This document shows, piece after piece, positions 11,476-21,096 of a DNA stretch of 64,000 nucleotides; within the stretch, counting starts at the first letter, position 1, and each line of letters begins with the position of its first letter. The DNA comes from Actinoplanes palleronii (GTDB taxonomy: Bacteria; Actinomycetota; Actinomycetes; Mycobacteriales; Micromonosporaceae): the NCBI RefSeq assembly GCF_016862315.1, contig NZ_BOMS01000040.1:84834-148833 (forward strand), written 5' to 3'. The notes beneath the pieces are model-generated. The model saw only the letters and a list, made by a program, of their open reading frames with translations. It did not search any database and was not told the origin of the DNA. The translations under genes were made by a program, and so were the position numbers.

Positions 11476-11795
11476 ACGCGTTCCGTGTTGAGTCATCGTT
11501 CTGGATCGGTGAACGAAACAATCGATGAATTGACAATGTGGGTTGGCTCACTCCCGAGAAGGGGATCGAGACCTCGACACGGATGGGTAGCGACCAGATG
11601 GCGGCTGAGGCGTTGCAGGAGGCAGAGACCGAAGTCGGTGTCGGCGGAAAGGTTGATCGGATGGGTGGTGCGGTACGGGGCTCCGGCCCGCGCCGGCGGT
11701 CGACCGACACGGCGATCGATCTCGGCCTTACGGCCTGAAAGTTAACCGGTTCGTCCCTGCTCACATGCAGGAGAATCGATGCAGTTGGTGGAAGG

Positions 11796-12173
11796 ATGGA
11801 GATCGTGGGAACTGCGTTGGCGGAAATGACTATGCCTCAGATCTCGCCGCTTGCCGGTGAGCCGATTGAACGCGCTGACGCCGAGCGCCTGGCGGGAGTG
11901 CTTAAGGCGCTCGCCGACCCGGCTCGGCTGCGGCTGCTGAGCCTTATCCAGTCCGCAACGGACGGTGAGGCGTGTGTCTGCGACCTCACCGCGCCGCTGG
12001 GTCTCTCACAGCCGACTGTGAGTCACCACCTGCGGATCCTGACCGAGGCTGGCCTGCTGGAGCGGGAGAAGCGCGGTGTGTGGGCGTACTACCGCCTCGT
12101 GCCGGCTGCTATCGCGACGATCGCCGACCTGCTGACCCCGCCTCGTAAGCGGGCGACCAAGAAGGCTCGCTGA
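11796..12173 (+). CDS. ArsR/SmtB-family metalloregulator
   Basis: Small winged-helix repressor (125 residues from the ATG). The core LAGVLKALADPARLRLLSLI and recognition region LGLSQPTVSHHLRIL are typical ArsR. The ACVCDLT motif in the DNA-binding helix carries a Cys pair like the As(III)/metal site of ArsR-type sensors. The ATG at 11796 has GGAAGG directly abutting it; GTG 11805 or ATG 11826 are alternative starts. No resistance or efflux gene is adjacent; a class II aldolase-family gene follows after a hairpin. Confidence 0.85.
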   Translation: MEIVGTALAEMTMPQISPLAGEPIERADAERLAGVLKALADPARLRLLSLIQSATDGEACVCDLTAPLGLSQPTVSHHLRILTEAGLLEREKRGVWAYYRLVPAAIATIADLLTPPRKRATKKAR

Positions 12174-12184
12174 TCGGTGGTTAT

Positions 12185-12222
12185 GCCTGGCGTCACTGAA
12201 ACATGGGGGCGTGACGCCAGGC
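12185..12222 (+). terminator. Hairpin after the ArsR gene
   Basis: A 12-bp perfect stem (GCCTGGCGTCAC / GTGACGCCAGGC) with a 14-nt loop lies 11 bp after the arsR-type stop and 46 bp before the next start. Either a terminator or a leader structure for the aldolase gene. Confidence 0.6.
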
Positions 12223-12268
12223 CGAGGACCTCTTCCCCTGGCCACCCCTGGCATTCGAGGAGGAACGG

Positions 12269-12943
12269 GTGAACTACGTCCCGGGTGATCTGCGTGATCA
12301 GCTCGCACACGTGGGTTACGACGTGGTCCAGGCCGGTCTTGTCTGTGGTTCGGGCGGAAATCTCTCCGCCCGGATTCCCGACGAGGAAGCCATCTGGATC
12401 ACCGCGAGTGGTGCGTGGCTCGACCGGCTCAGCCGGGCCAGCTTCGCGCCGGTTCGTGTCACGGACGGTGAAGCCGCGGTGATCGGTGCTCTGCCGCCGC
12501 CGCGGATCGAACCGTCCAGCGAGCTGGCGTTGCACCTCGCGCTCTACCGTGCACGGCCGGACGTGAACGCCGTGGTGCACCTGCACCCGCAGACGGCCCT
12601 GCTGCTCGACGCGCTCGGCGAACACATCCGGATCGTCACCACGGACCACGCGTATTACCTGCGCCGCGTGTCCACCGTGCCGTTCCGGCTGCCGGGCACG
12701 ACCGAACTCGCCGCGATGACCGCGGCGATGGCCGCCGACGGCACCGACTGCCTGGTGCTCAGCCAGCATGGCTGTGTGGTCATGGGTGACACGGTGGAGT
12801 TGGCACACAAGCGCGCCCGCAACCTCGAGGAAGCGGCCGCGATGACTTACCAAGCACTGGCCGCAGGCCGGTTGGAGCACCTCCGGGACTGCCCGGAGGA
12901 GTTTCTGAACCGGCTCGCGGGTTCCGCTGCCGTCTCGGTCTAG
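12269..12943 (+). CDS. Class II aldolase/adducin-family protein (fuculose-phosphate aldolase-like)
   Basis: Zn-dependent aldolase or epimerase of the L-fuculose/L-ribulose-phosphate superfamily, 224 residues. Evidence: GLVCGSGGNLSARI near residue 23 (phosphate-binding GNxS), catalytic Glu in IEPSSELALHLALY, the zinc ligands in VVHLHPQTALLL, and a third His in LSQHGCVVMG. The GTG start has an excellent GAGGAGGAAC site. It is probably monocistronic. The substrate cannot be told from sequence; methylthioribulose-phosphate dehydratase is a less likely relative. Confidence 0.85.
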   Translation: MNYVPGDLRDQLAHVGYDVVQAGLVCGSGGNLSARIPDEEAIWITASGAWLDRLSRASFAPVRVTDGEAAVIGALPPPRIEPSSELALHLALYRARPDVNAVVHLHPQTALLLDALGEHIRIVTTDHAYYLRRVSTVPFRLPGTTELAAMTAAMAADGTDCLVLSQHGCVVMGDTVELAHKRARNLEEAAAMTYQALAAGRLEHLRDCPEEFLNRLAGSAAVSV

Positions 12944-13084
12944 ACGGAAACGCACTGACGCGGCCAGCCGGCCGTCCCCTAGGGCCGGCTGGAATGCGTC
13001 TTCCTGATCCGCCCGTAGCTGCCATCCGCAGCCGCGGGCTTTTGTCGTCTCCGGGCCCCGCCGGGCGCCGCAGGACCTCGGCTG

Positions 13085-13127
13085 GCTCTCAGGGGTGCCT
13101 CCGGCCGCCGGAGGCACCCCTGAGAGC
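13085..13127. terminator. 20-bp perfect hairpin between convergent genes
   Basis: Bases 13085-13104 and 13108-13127 are perfect complements around a CCG loop, with no mismatch. It lies between the aldolase gene and the converging dedA-type gene and probably ends both. The strand complementary to 13079-13094 carries CCCTGAGAGCCAGCCG, which recurs exactly at 30618-30633. Confidence 0.8.
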
Positions 13128-13202
13128 TGCCGATACCGCGAGGTCATCGGGATGCACAACGGCCGGCCCCGGGATCCGGGACCGGCCGTGTGGTGGACGT
13201 GA

Positions 13203-14021
13203 TCAGGCGCGGTGTGAGCGCGGGCGGCGGTTCGGGTCCTCGTCGTCCTCGACGTGGTGGGTCACGGCCTCGGCGAGACCGGCGATGCTCGCCGCGGCGA
13301 CCACGCCGACCGCGGCCGACGCCTGCGGGCCCTGGTGCGTGCCGTTCCGCTTGGCCTTCCGCTCGCGCAGCATCTCGATGAGGATCGGCAGCGCCGAGAT
13401 CAGCACGATCAGCACGACCACCGGCAGGATGTAGTGGTCGATCTTGTCGCCGATCGCGTCGTAGATCTTCCTGGCCAGCAGGTAGCCGATCAGCAGCACG
13501 CCGTCGACCCAGAGGACGGCGCCGACGATGTTCCACAGCAGGAACTGGCGGGCCGACATGCCGAGAGTGCCGGCCACCGGGTTCAGGAACGTCCGCACGA
13601 TCGGGATGAACCGGGCCAGCACCACGGCCTTGGCCGGGCCGAACTTCTGGAAGTAGTACTCGGCCTTCTCCACGTACTCGCGCTTGAACAGCTTCGAGTC
13701 GGGGCGTTCGAACATCTTGCGGCCGTACTTCGCACCGAGCCAGTGGCCGAGCTGGGCGCCGACGATCGCGCAGATCGGCCCGCCGATCAGCAGGGCCGGC
13801 AACGAGATCTGGGTGCCGGGGCCGAAGATGGCGTCGGCCACCGGCGAGGCCGCGATACCCGCCAGGAACAGCAGCGAGTCACCGGGGAAGAAGAAGCCGA
13901 CCAGCAGGCCGGTCTCCGCGAAGAGGATGGCCCACACGCCGTACGTCCCGAAGGTGTTGATCAGGTCCGTCGGGTCCATCGGGTTGAAGGCGAGCTGCTC
14001 GGTGAGCGCACGGATGTCCAC
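13203..14021 (-). CDS. DedA/SNARE-associated family membrane protein
   Basis: Polytopic protein of the DedA family (proton-driven undecaprenyl-phosphate or lipid flipping in characterised relatives). Markers: AETGLLVGFFFPGDSLLFLAG (family motif ETGLxxGFxxPGD) and FGPAKAVVLARFIPIVRTFLNPVAG (ARFxPxxRT). Around 272 residues from the GTG at 14021, which starts MDIRALTEQLAFNPMDP like relatives; the frame remains open to 14111, so a 30-residue longer form is possible. The C-terminus is a long charged, His-containing cytosolic tail. DedA next to fba is an order I recall from mycobacteria; here six genes separate them. Confidence 0.87.
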   Translation of the reverse strand: MDIRALTEQLAFNPMDPTDLINTFGTYGVWAILFAETGLLVGFFFPGDSLLFLAGIAASPVADAIFGPGTQISLPALLIGGPICAIVGAQLGHWLGAKYGRKMFERPDSKLFKREYVEKAEYYFQKFGPAKAVVLARFIPIVRTFLNPVAGTLGMSARQFLLWNIVGAVLWVDGVLLIGYLLARKIYDAIGDKIDHYILPVVVLIVLISALPILIEMLRERKAKRNGTHQGPQASAAVGVVAAASIAGLAEAVTHHVEDDEDPNRRPRSHRA

Positions 14022-14121
14022 GATGAGCCAGGGTACCGGCCCGACGGTAGCCCCAACCTGTATGACTGCTGTGGATACCTTGTGCTTGCCGGGGGGAAAC
14101 CTCCCCGTCACGCGGCGTGTG

Positions 14122-14157
14122 CCCGGATGCCGATCGGGTGATCGATCGGCATCCGGG
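14122..14157 (-). terminator. Terminator of the hen1-pnkp operon
   Basis: A perfect 15-bp stem (CCCGGATGCCGATCG / CGATCGGCATCCGGG, loop GGTGAT) begins 9 bp past the pnkp stop on the minus strand and insulates it from the dedA promoter region. Confidence 0.8.
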
Positions 14158-14165
14158 ACGAACCG

Positions 14166-16658
14166 TCACAGGCGCGGGTCCACCGGTTCCGACTCGGCCG
14201 CCAGGATCGCGAAGACCAGCTCGTGCACCTGCCAGGACGGCGCGCCCTCGGCCAGCCGGTCCAGCGCCGCCAGGCCCAGCCCGTGCTCACGCAGCGCCAG
14301 GTTCCGCTTGCGGCCCAGGTTGCGCTGCCGCAGCCGGTCGAGCTGCTCCGGCCGGGTGTACTCGGGGCCGTAGATGATCCGCAGGTACTCCCGGCCACGG
14401 CACTTCACCCCGGGCTGCACCAGCCGGTTCTTGGCGCTCACGGTGGCGAGACCGGCGTACGGCTTCACCACCATGCCCTCGCCGCCGGCACCGGTCAGCG
14501 CCAGCCACCAGTCGGTGGCCTCCGCCTCGGCGGACGGGTCGGCCAGGTCGAGCACGAACCGGCGGGTCGGGGTGAACAGCTCCGGGTCCGCGGCGACCAG
14601 ACGATCGGCGATCGCCAGGTGCCAGCCGTGGTCCTTGGCCGCGTACGACACACCGGCGCCGGCCAGCACCGCGAACGGCGCGAGGGTGACCCCGGTCAGG
14701 CCGTCGGTCGGCTTCACGTACGCCCGGTACGCCGCCGAGTAGCCGTCGATCTCCGCGGAGCGCAGCTCGATCCGGTCGCGCAGCGCGCTGACGTCCAGGT
14801 CCCGTGCGGCCACTTGGTCCAGCACCGCCAGGGCCGCCGGCAGCGCTGCCCGTCCGGCCGCGCCCACTCCGGCGTACTGGTCGCGGATCAGGCCGCCGGC
14901 CTTCGCCGACCAGGGCAGCAGCTCGGTGTCGAGCAGCAGCCAGTCGGTCTCCAGCTCGGCCAGGATCGGCTCGACCGCGACGCGGACCCGGGCCAGCAGC
15001 GGCTCGAGCAGCTCCGGTGCGAAGAACGGCCGCCCGGTCCGGGTCCAGATCGAGTCGCCCACGCCGGACGCCGAGATCCGGACCACGGCCCGGGAACCCA
15101 TGTGCTTCTCCTCGCAGACCACCTGGTCGACGCCGGCCGAGCGCAGGTCGGCGAAGGCCGTTGCCGGGTACTCCAGGTAGCCGTCGACGGTCGAGCTGGA
15201 GCACGGCGCCATCGTCGGCGGCAGCCAGATCAGGGTCTCCGGGTCGATCGAGTACCGGCCCATCACCTCCAGGGCGGCCGCGGCGTTCTCGGCCGGGACG
15301 GTGGTCCGGCCGTATCCGTACTCGAGGTGTTTGCGTCCGGTGACGTCGGCGATGTCCAGACCGCGGTCCGGTTCGGTCTCGACCGTGGTCAGCGGGCGGA
15401 TCGGGGCGTAGTACTCCTTGGCCGCCGGCACGCCGACCAGCTCGCGTTCCGGCCAGCGCAGCGCGGTCAGCGCGCCACCGAAGACGCAGCCGGTGTCCAG
15501 GCAGATGGTGTTGTTGATCCATTCCGGACGGGTGGTCGGCACGTGGCCGTAGACGACGGCCGCGGAACCGCGGTACTCCTGCGCCCACGGGTAGCGGACC
15601 GGCAGGCCGTACTCGTCGGTCTCGCCGGTGGTCTCGCCGTAGAGCGCGAAGCTGCGCACCCGGCCGGAGGCCCGCCCGTGGTACGCCTCCTTGAGCCCGG
15701 CGTGCGCCACCACCAGTTTGCCGTCGTCGAGCACGTAGTGGCTGACCAGGCCGTCGATGAAGGCCTTCGCCCGGTGGACGAACTCCTCCGGCTCGGCGGC
15801 CAGCTGTTCGAGGGTCTCCGGCAGGCCGTGGGTGAGCTGGACGGTGCGCCCGGCCAGCTTGCGGGCCAGCTTCTGCTCGTGGTTGCCCGGCACGCAGATC
15901 GCGTGGCCGGCGCCGACCATGCCCATCACCAGGCGCAGCACACCCGGCGAGTCCGGGCCGCGGTCGACCAGGTCGCCGACGAAGACCGCGGTGCGGCCCT
16001 CCGGGTGGGTGGCGTCGACCGGCCGGCCCGCCTCGTCCCGGACCAGCTCCCAGCCCAGCGTGCCGAGCAGCGTCTCCAGCTCGGCGCGGCAGCCGTGCAC
16101 GTCACCCACGATGTCGAACGGGCCGCGCTCGTCGCGCCGGTCGTTGAACAACTTCTCGTAGCGGATCTCGGCGCCGGCGATCTCCTCCTCGCCGCGCAGC
16201 ACGTGCACCTTGCGGAAACCCTCGCGGGCGAACTGGCCCAGCGAACGCCGTAGGTCGCGCTGCATCCGGGTGAGGACCCGCCGGTCGAAGGAGCGGTCCG
16301 GCCGGGCCTGGGTGCGGTCCCAGGCCACCGACTCGGGCACGTCCAGCACGATCACCACGGGCAGCACGTCGTGCTCCCGGGCCACCGCGATCAGCCCGGC
16401 GCGGGCGTGCGACTGCAGGTTGGTGGCGTCCACCACGGTCAGCCGGCCGGCCGCCAGCCGCTTGCCGGCCACGTAGTGCAGCACGTCGAAGGCGGCCGCC
16501 GAGGCGGACTGGTCGTTCTCGTCGTCGGCGACCAGGCCCCGGAAGAAGTCCGAGGAGAGCACCTGGGTCGGCGCGAAGTGGGTGCGGGCGAACGTCGACT
16601 TGCCGGATCCGGAGATGCCGACGAGCACGACCAGGCTGAGCTCAGGAATGTCGATCAT
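14166..16658 (-). CDS. pnkp: Polynucleotide kinase-phosphatase-ligase Pnkp (RNA repair)
   Basis: Three-domain RNA end-healing and sealing enzyme, 830 residues. N-terminal 5'-OH kinase with P-loop GISGSGKST at 14-22; central metallophosphoesterase (2',3' end healing) with GDVHG at 185, GDLVDRG at 228, GNHE at 258; C-terminal adenylyltransferase/ligase with the nucleophile Lys in EEKHMGSR near 518. The ATG at 16658 overlaps the stop of hen1 by 4 bp (ATGA). Bacterial Pnkp and Hen1 form a complex that repairs ribotoxin-cut tRNA and marks the junction by 2'-O-methylation (established for Clostridium and Anabaena homologues). Confidence 0.93.
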   Translation of the reverse strand: MIDIPELSLVVLVGISGSGKSTFARTHFAPTQVLSSDFFRGLVADDENDQSASAAAFDVLHYVAGKRLAAGRLTVVDATNLQSHARAGLIAVAREHDVLPVVIVLDVPESVAWDRTQARPDRSFDRRVLTRMQRDLRRSLGQFAREGFRKVHVLRGEEEIAGAEIRYEKLFNDRRDERGPFDIVGDVHGCRAELETLLGTLGWELVRDEAGRPVDATHPEGRTAVFVGDLVDRGPDSPGVLRLVMGMVGAGHAICVPGNHEQKLARKLAGRTVQLTHGLPETLEQLAAEPEEFVHRAKAFIDGLVSHYVLDDGKLVVAHAGLKEAYHGRASGRVRSFALYGETTGETDEYGLPVRYPWAQEYRGSAAVVYGHVPTTRPEWINNTICLDTGCVFGGALTALRWPERELVGVPAAKEYYAPIRPLTTVETEPDRGLDIADVTGRKHLEYGYGRTTVPAENAAAALEVMGRYSIDPETLIWLPPTMAPCSSSTVDGYLEYPATAFADLRSAGVDQVVCEEKHMGSRAVVRISASGVGDSIWTRTGRPFFAPELLEPLLARVRVAVEPILAELETDWLLLDTELLPWSAKAGGLIRDQYAGVGAAGRAALPAALAVLDQVAARDLDVSALRDRIELRSAEIDGYSAAYRAYVKPTDGLTGVTLAPFAVLAGAGVSYAAKDHGWHLAIADRLVAADPELFTPTRRFVLDLADPSAEAEATDWWLALTGAGGEGMVVKPYAGLATVSAKNRLVQPGVKCRGREYLRIIYGPEYTRPEQLDRLRQRNLGRKRNLALREHGLGLAALDRLAEGAPSWQVHELVFAILAAESEPVDPRL

Positions 16659-18031
16659 GCGGTCACCTCCGTCGTGGTTTCGGTCTTGCGGAAGAGGGCG
16701 AGCTGAGTGGGTGCGCCGGTGGTCTCGTCCGGGTCGCCGACACCGCGGATGGTCACCGTGTAGCCGTAACGCTCGGCGACACCCTCGGCCCAGCCGGCGA
16801 ACTCGGCCCGGGTCCACTCGAAGCGATGGTCCGAGTGCCGCATGCCGGTCAGGCCCTCGTAGTGCACGTTGTACTCGACGTTCGGGGTGGTCACCACGAC
16901 CGCGCCGGGCTGGGCCCGGCCGAACACGCTGGCCTCCAGGGCCGGCAGCCGGGGCAGGTCGACGTGCTCGATCACCTCCATCAGGACCGCGGCGTCGTAC
17001 CCGCTGAGCCGGCCGTCGCGGTAGGTCAGCGCGGTCTGGATCAGCGTGATCCGGTTGCGCTGCCGCTCGGACATCTGGTCCAGCCGGAGCCGGCGGGCGG
17101 CCTGGTCGAGCGCCCGCGAGGAGACGTCGGCCCCGACGATCTCGGTGAACCGGGTGTCCTTGATCAGCGCGGTGAGCAGCGCGCCGGGCCCGCAGCCGAG
17201 GTCGAGTACCCGGGTCGCGCCGACCTCGGCCAGGGCGGCCAGCACCGCGTCCCGGCGCTGCCCGGCGAGCGGCGCCTTGCGGGCCACCGGCAGTTCGGCC
17301 TCTTCCTCGCTGACCGGCTGGTCGGCGTCGAGCAGCGTCAGCGCGGTGGTCGCGTACGACTTGCGGTGCGCCAGGTAGCGACGGGCGATCAGCACCTTCT
17401 CCGGGTGGCCGGCGAGCCAGCCGGCGCCGGAGCGGAGCAGCTTCTCGATCTCGTCCGGGGCGACCCAGTAGTGCTTGCCGTCGTCGAGCACCGGGAGCAG
17501 CACGTAGAGGTGGTTCAGCGCGTCGGCGAGCCGGAGCGTGCCGGTCAGGGCCAGGTCGACGTACCGGCTGTCGCCGCCGCCGACCTCCTCCTCCAGCGGG
17601 ATGGGTGTGGCGGTCACCGCCCAGCCGAGCGGGGTGAACAGCCGGGTGACCAGCTCGGCGCTGCCGCGCAGCACCGGCACCCGGATCTCCAGCGGGATGG
17701 CCTCGGCGGCCAGCTCGGGGCGGTCCTTCGAGGCACCCCGCAGGGCGGTCCGGAAGACCTTGGCGAGGGCGCTGGCGAGCAGGCTGGAGGCGGCGTAGGG
17801 GCGGTCGTTGACGTACTGGCTCAGCTCGAAGGAGTCGGCGCGGGCGCGTAGTCGCTGGGGATCGACGTCCAGCAACAGGGCGGCGGTGCACCGGTCGTCG
17901 GTGGCCTCCGGGTACATCACGTACGCCGTACCGGTGGGCATGTCGAACGAGTGCACCTTGCCGGGGTGTTTGACCAACAGGTAGCCGAGGTCGGTCGCGG
18001 GCCGGTGGGTGGTCGTCACGGTGAGCAGCAC
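16655..18031 (-). CDS. hen1: 3'-terminal RNA ribose 2'-O-methyltransferase Hen1
   Basis: Bacterial Hen1, 458 residues. The N-terminal half (MLLTVTTTHRPATDLGYLL onward) is the Pnkp-ligase-activating region found in bacterial Hen1; the C-terminal methyltransferase starts near 255 with SAM motif DLGCGPG at 277. Likely Mg-binding residues are E352, E355 and H356 in EVIEHV plus H402. It methylates the 2'-OH of the 3' end of cleaved RNA before ligation, so that the repaired site resists re-cleavage. Translationally coupled to pnkp. The GTG start at 18031 fits the family N-terminus. Divergent from the sigma-factor gene 97 bp away. Confidence 0.92.
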   Translation of the reverse strand: MLLTVTTTHRPATDLGYLLVKHPGKVHSFDMPTGTAYVMYPEATDDRCTAALLLDVDPQRLRARADSFELSQYVNDRPYAASSLLASALAKVFRTALRGASKDRPELAAEAIPLEIRVPVLRGSAELVTRLFTPLGWAVTATPIPLEEEVGGGDSRYVDLALTGTLRLADALNHLYVLLPVLDDGKHYWVAPDEIEKLLRSGAGWLAGHPEKVLIARRYLAHRKSYATTALTLLDADQPVSEEEAELPVARKAPLAGQRRDAVLAALAEVGATRVLDLGCGPGALLTALIKDTRFTEIVGADVSSRALDQAARRLRLDQMSERQRNRITLIQTALTYRDGRLSGYDAAVLMEVIEHVDLPRLPALEASVFGRAQPGAVVVTTPNVEYNVHYEGLTGMRHSDHRFEWTRAEFAGWAEGVAERYGYTVTIRGVGDPDETTGAPTQLALFRKTETTTEVTA

Positions 18032-18128
18032 GGGTCGATGGTGTCAGTGCCAGGCCGCCCGGGCGATTGATTTGCCGCTGCGCGCAATGATTGCGGGGCC
18101 CGTTCCCGTCGTAGGAGCGGAGGTGCCC

Positions 18129-18611
18129 GTGACCTACGAGGAATTCGCCGACAGCCGGCTCAACGCGCTGCTGCGTTATGCCGTCATGCTGACCGGCGAT
18201 AGCGACACCGCGCAGGACCTGGTGCAGGAGACCATGCTTCGGGTCCAGCTGCATTGGCGGCGGGTGACGCACAGCGACTCGCCGGACAGCTACGTACGCA
18301 AGATCCTCACCAACCAGTTCATCGAGTCGCGCCGCACCTCCTGGTGGCGGCGCGTGCTGTTGCGGCCCGATCCGGACCCGGTGGTCGCGGCGCCCGCCGA
18401 TCACGCCGCCGAGAGCGCCGAGCGGGACCGGGTGTGGTCGCTGCTCGCGATTCTGCCCCGCCGCCAGCGTGCGGCCCTGGTCCTGCGGTTCTACGAGGAT
18501 CTTCCCGACCAGGAGATCGCCGACATTCTCGGCTGCGCGGTCGGGACGGTTCGTTCGTCCATCTCGAGAGGGCTCGACGCGCTGCGCGCCGAGCTTGCGG
18601 AGGTCCGATGA
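18129..18611 (+). CDS. SigE-family ECF-like RNA polymerase sigma factor
   Basis: Group 4 sigma factor of about 160 residues. Region 2 reads LLRYAVMLTGDSDTAQDLVQETMLR with the core-binding and -10 segment SYVRKILTNQFIESRR, and region 4 holds the helix-turn-helix LPDQEIADILGCAVGTVRSSISRGL. Start: GTG at 18129 (after GCGGAGG) gives MTYEEFADSR, like relatives; GTG 18123 is also possible. The stop overlaps the next start (ATGA), so the downstream LCP protein is made with it. That protein has the usual anti-sigma topology but not the usual domain. Confidence 0.88.
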   Translation: MTYEEFADSRLNALLRYAVMLTGDSDTAQDLVQETMLRVQLHWRRVTHSDSPDSYVRKILTNQFIESRRTSWWRRVLLRPDPDPVVAAPADHAAESAERDRVWSLLAILPRRQRAALVLRFYEDLPDQEIADILGCAVGTVRSSISRGLDALRAELAEVR

Positions 18612-19636
18612 GCACGGTCGAAGAAGAGTTGCGGGCCGCTTTTCAGCGGCACGAGGAGACGACGCCGGATGCCGGACCGCTGCGGCACCGGATCGATGCC
18701 GGATGGGTACGCGTGAAGCGCCGCCGCGCCCGCCGCCGGGTGATCGGAGCCGCTGCCGCGGTGCTGCTCGCCGGGCTCGCCGTTCAGGTCGTGTCCTCCA
18801 CCTGGGGGCACGGGGGACAACCGGAAGCGGTGACCTTGGACGCGGTGGTGCCGGGTGACGGCGCGAACCTGCCCGCCGAGCCGGTCGACGTGCTGCTGAT
18901 CGGCGCCGACCCCGGAGCCGACACCGGAACCCCGCGCGCCGACACGGTGATGCTCCTGCACGTGCCGGCCGACCGCGGCGCGGTGTGGATGGTCAGCCTG
19001 CCGCGCGACGGCCTGGTGAGCACGTCCGGTGCCCGGCCCGAGAAGCTCAGCTGGGTCCTGTCCACCGGCGGCCCGCGACGGGTGGCGAAGGCGGTGACGA
19101 CGCTGACCGGGGTCACGCCGGACGCCACGGTGGTGGTTGACCTCGCCGGCCTGCGCGGGGTGACCGACGCGGTCGGTGGTGTGCGGATGTGCCTGGACGA
19201 GCCGGTCACGGCGCAGTTCGGCCGGAAGGGCCTGGCGAAGGGCTGCCAGCAGATCGACGGCGCCGAGGTGGAGTCGCTGCTGCGGGCCCGGCTCGGCATG
19301 GCGGCCGGTTCGCTGGAGCGGGACCGGAACGGCCAGCGGTTCCTGCGCGCGCTGACGGCCAAGGTGACGGCCGGCGGGGTGGTGGACCTTCCGGCGGCGC
19401 AGCGGCTGCTGACCGCGGCGGCCGGCGGCATCACCGTCGACGGGGACCTGGCCAGGCTGGTGCGGGTGGTCGGTGACCTCGGCTCACCGCAGCTGATCGG
19501 GATCAGCGAGCCGGTCCTGAACACGCCCCACCCCGAAAAGATCTATCCGACCGTTGGCGAGAGTCTCTTCCCGGCGATCCGCGACGACGGGCTGACGGCC
19601 TGGGCGGCCGCCAACCCGGGCTACGTCACGCGCTGA
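18608..19636 (+). CDS. LytR-CpsA-Psr (LCP) family membrane protein coupled to the sigma factor
   Basis: 342 residues: an N-terminal cytosolic stretch of about 45 (MSTVEEELRAAFQRHEETTP, then KRRRARRR), one transmembrane helix (VIGAAAAVLLAGLAVQVVSS), and an extracytoplasmic LCP domain with TPRADTVMLL, MVSLPRDG and the catalytic-site arginines in LLRARLG and ERDRNGQRFLRAL. LCP enzymes attach glycopolymers to peptidoglycan. The short charged N-terminus preceding the helix is what anti-sigma proteins at such loci usually have, so a signalling role is possible (inference). Confidence 0.82.
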   Translation: MSTVEEELRAAFQRHEETTPDAGPLRHRIDAGWVRVKRRRARRRVIGAAAAVLLAGLAVQVVSSTWGHGGQPEAVTLDAVVPGDGANLPAEPVDVLLIGADPGADTGTPRADTVMLLHVPADRGAVWMVSLPRDGLVSTSGARPEKLSWVLSTGGPRRVAKAVTTLTGVTPDATVVVDLAGLRGVTDAVGGVRMCLDEPVTAQFGRKGLAKGCQQIDGAEVESLLRARLGMAAGSLERDRNGQRFLRALTAKVTAGGVVDLPAAQRLLTAAAGGITVDGDLARLVRVVGDLGSPQLIGISEPVLNTPHPEKIYPTVGESLFPAIRDDGLTAWAAANPGYVTR

Positions 19637-19960
19637 GGTGTGACATCGGGTGTGATGTTGGTCCCGTCACCCCGGCCCGGAGGGGACGAAACGGCACCCC
19701 AGGAACGGCCGCTCGGCCGTTGCGCCCGGCGTCGGCACGGAAGCCCTGCACAGAGCGCGAGCGAGCTGACCGTGCCGATCTGTCACACAAGTGCTGGTAT
19801 GGCCCGGGAGTATTTCTCCGTTACGCGGCCTACGCCGGGTTCCAGTGTCGAATTTCGGGGTGATTTCCGCTACGCACCGCGACTGCGGAATACTTCTGTG
19901 CTGGAGGACAGCGCGGTCCTGCCCTCTGCATCCCGTGATGAATGAGCAAGGAGCGCACCG
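19637..19960. other. Upstream region of fba, 324 bp
   Basis: No gene seen. It should hold the fba promoter and leader; the last bases give a good Shine-Dalgarno AAGGAG 8 bp before the ATG. I could not single out one promoter. Confidence 0.4.
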
Positions 19961-20986
<1,026 letters not shown>

Positions 20987-20999
20987 TCAATTTGGCGGT

Positions 21000-21027
21000 G
21001 GCCGGTTCCCGTACGCGGGGACCGGCC
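21000..21027 (+). terminator. Terminator of fba
   Basis: An 11-bp stem (GGCCGGTTCCC / GGGGACCGGCC, one G-T pair) with loop GTACGC lies 14 bp after the fba stop, followed by GTTGTCGTCTT. Confidence 0.75.
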
Positions 21028-21096
21028 GTTGTCGTCTTGCGGGGTTACACAGCGACATGGGTACGATCGAGATGTCTTGATCAAGGGACGGTGATC

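Larger units (their letters stand above)
10955..11795. other. 841-bp region without a confident gene
   Basis: GC content drops and no long frame has convincing codon use. Visible items are a nested hairpin at 11218-11251 followed by CTTT (possible terminator), a 42-codon frame at 11347-11475 with a leaderless-type promoter, and an overlapping set of short frames at 11485-11745 that may be remnants of a gene. Frames at 11347 and 11506 share a short similar peptide (FITELT / TIDELT), hinting at duplicated or decayed coding sequence. Confidence 0.4.

Noticed and set aside
11378..11764. 128-codon minus-strand gene in the 841-bp gap
   Set aside because: Composition is Arg/Ser/Pro-rich as in random high-GC frames, with no ribosome-binding site and no recognisable fold.
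16659..18404. N-terminal extension of pnkp over hen1 (frame open to 18404)
   Set aside because: The extension is the antisense-frame shadow of hen1; the P-loop kinase starts normally at ATG 16658 with an ATGA overlap.
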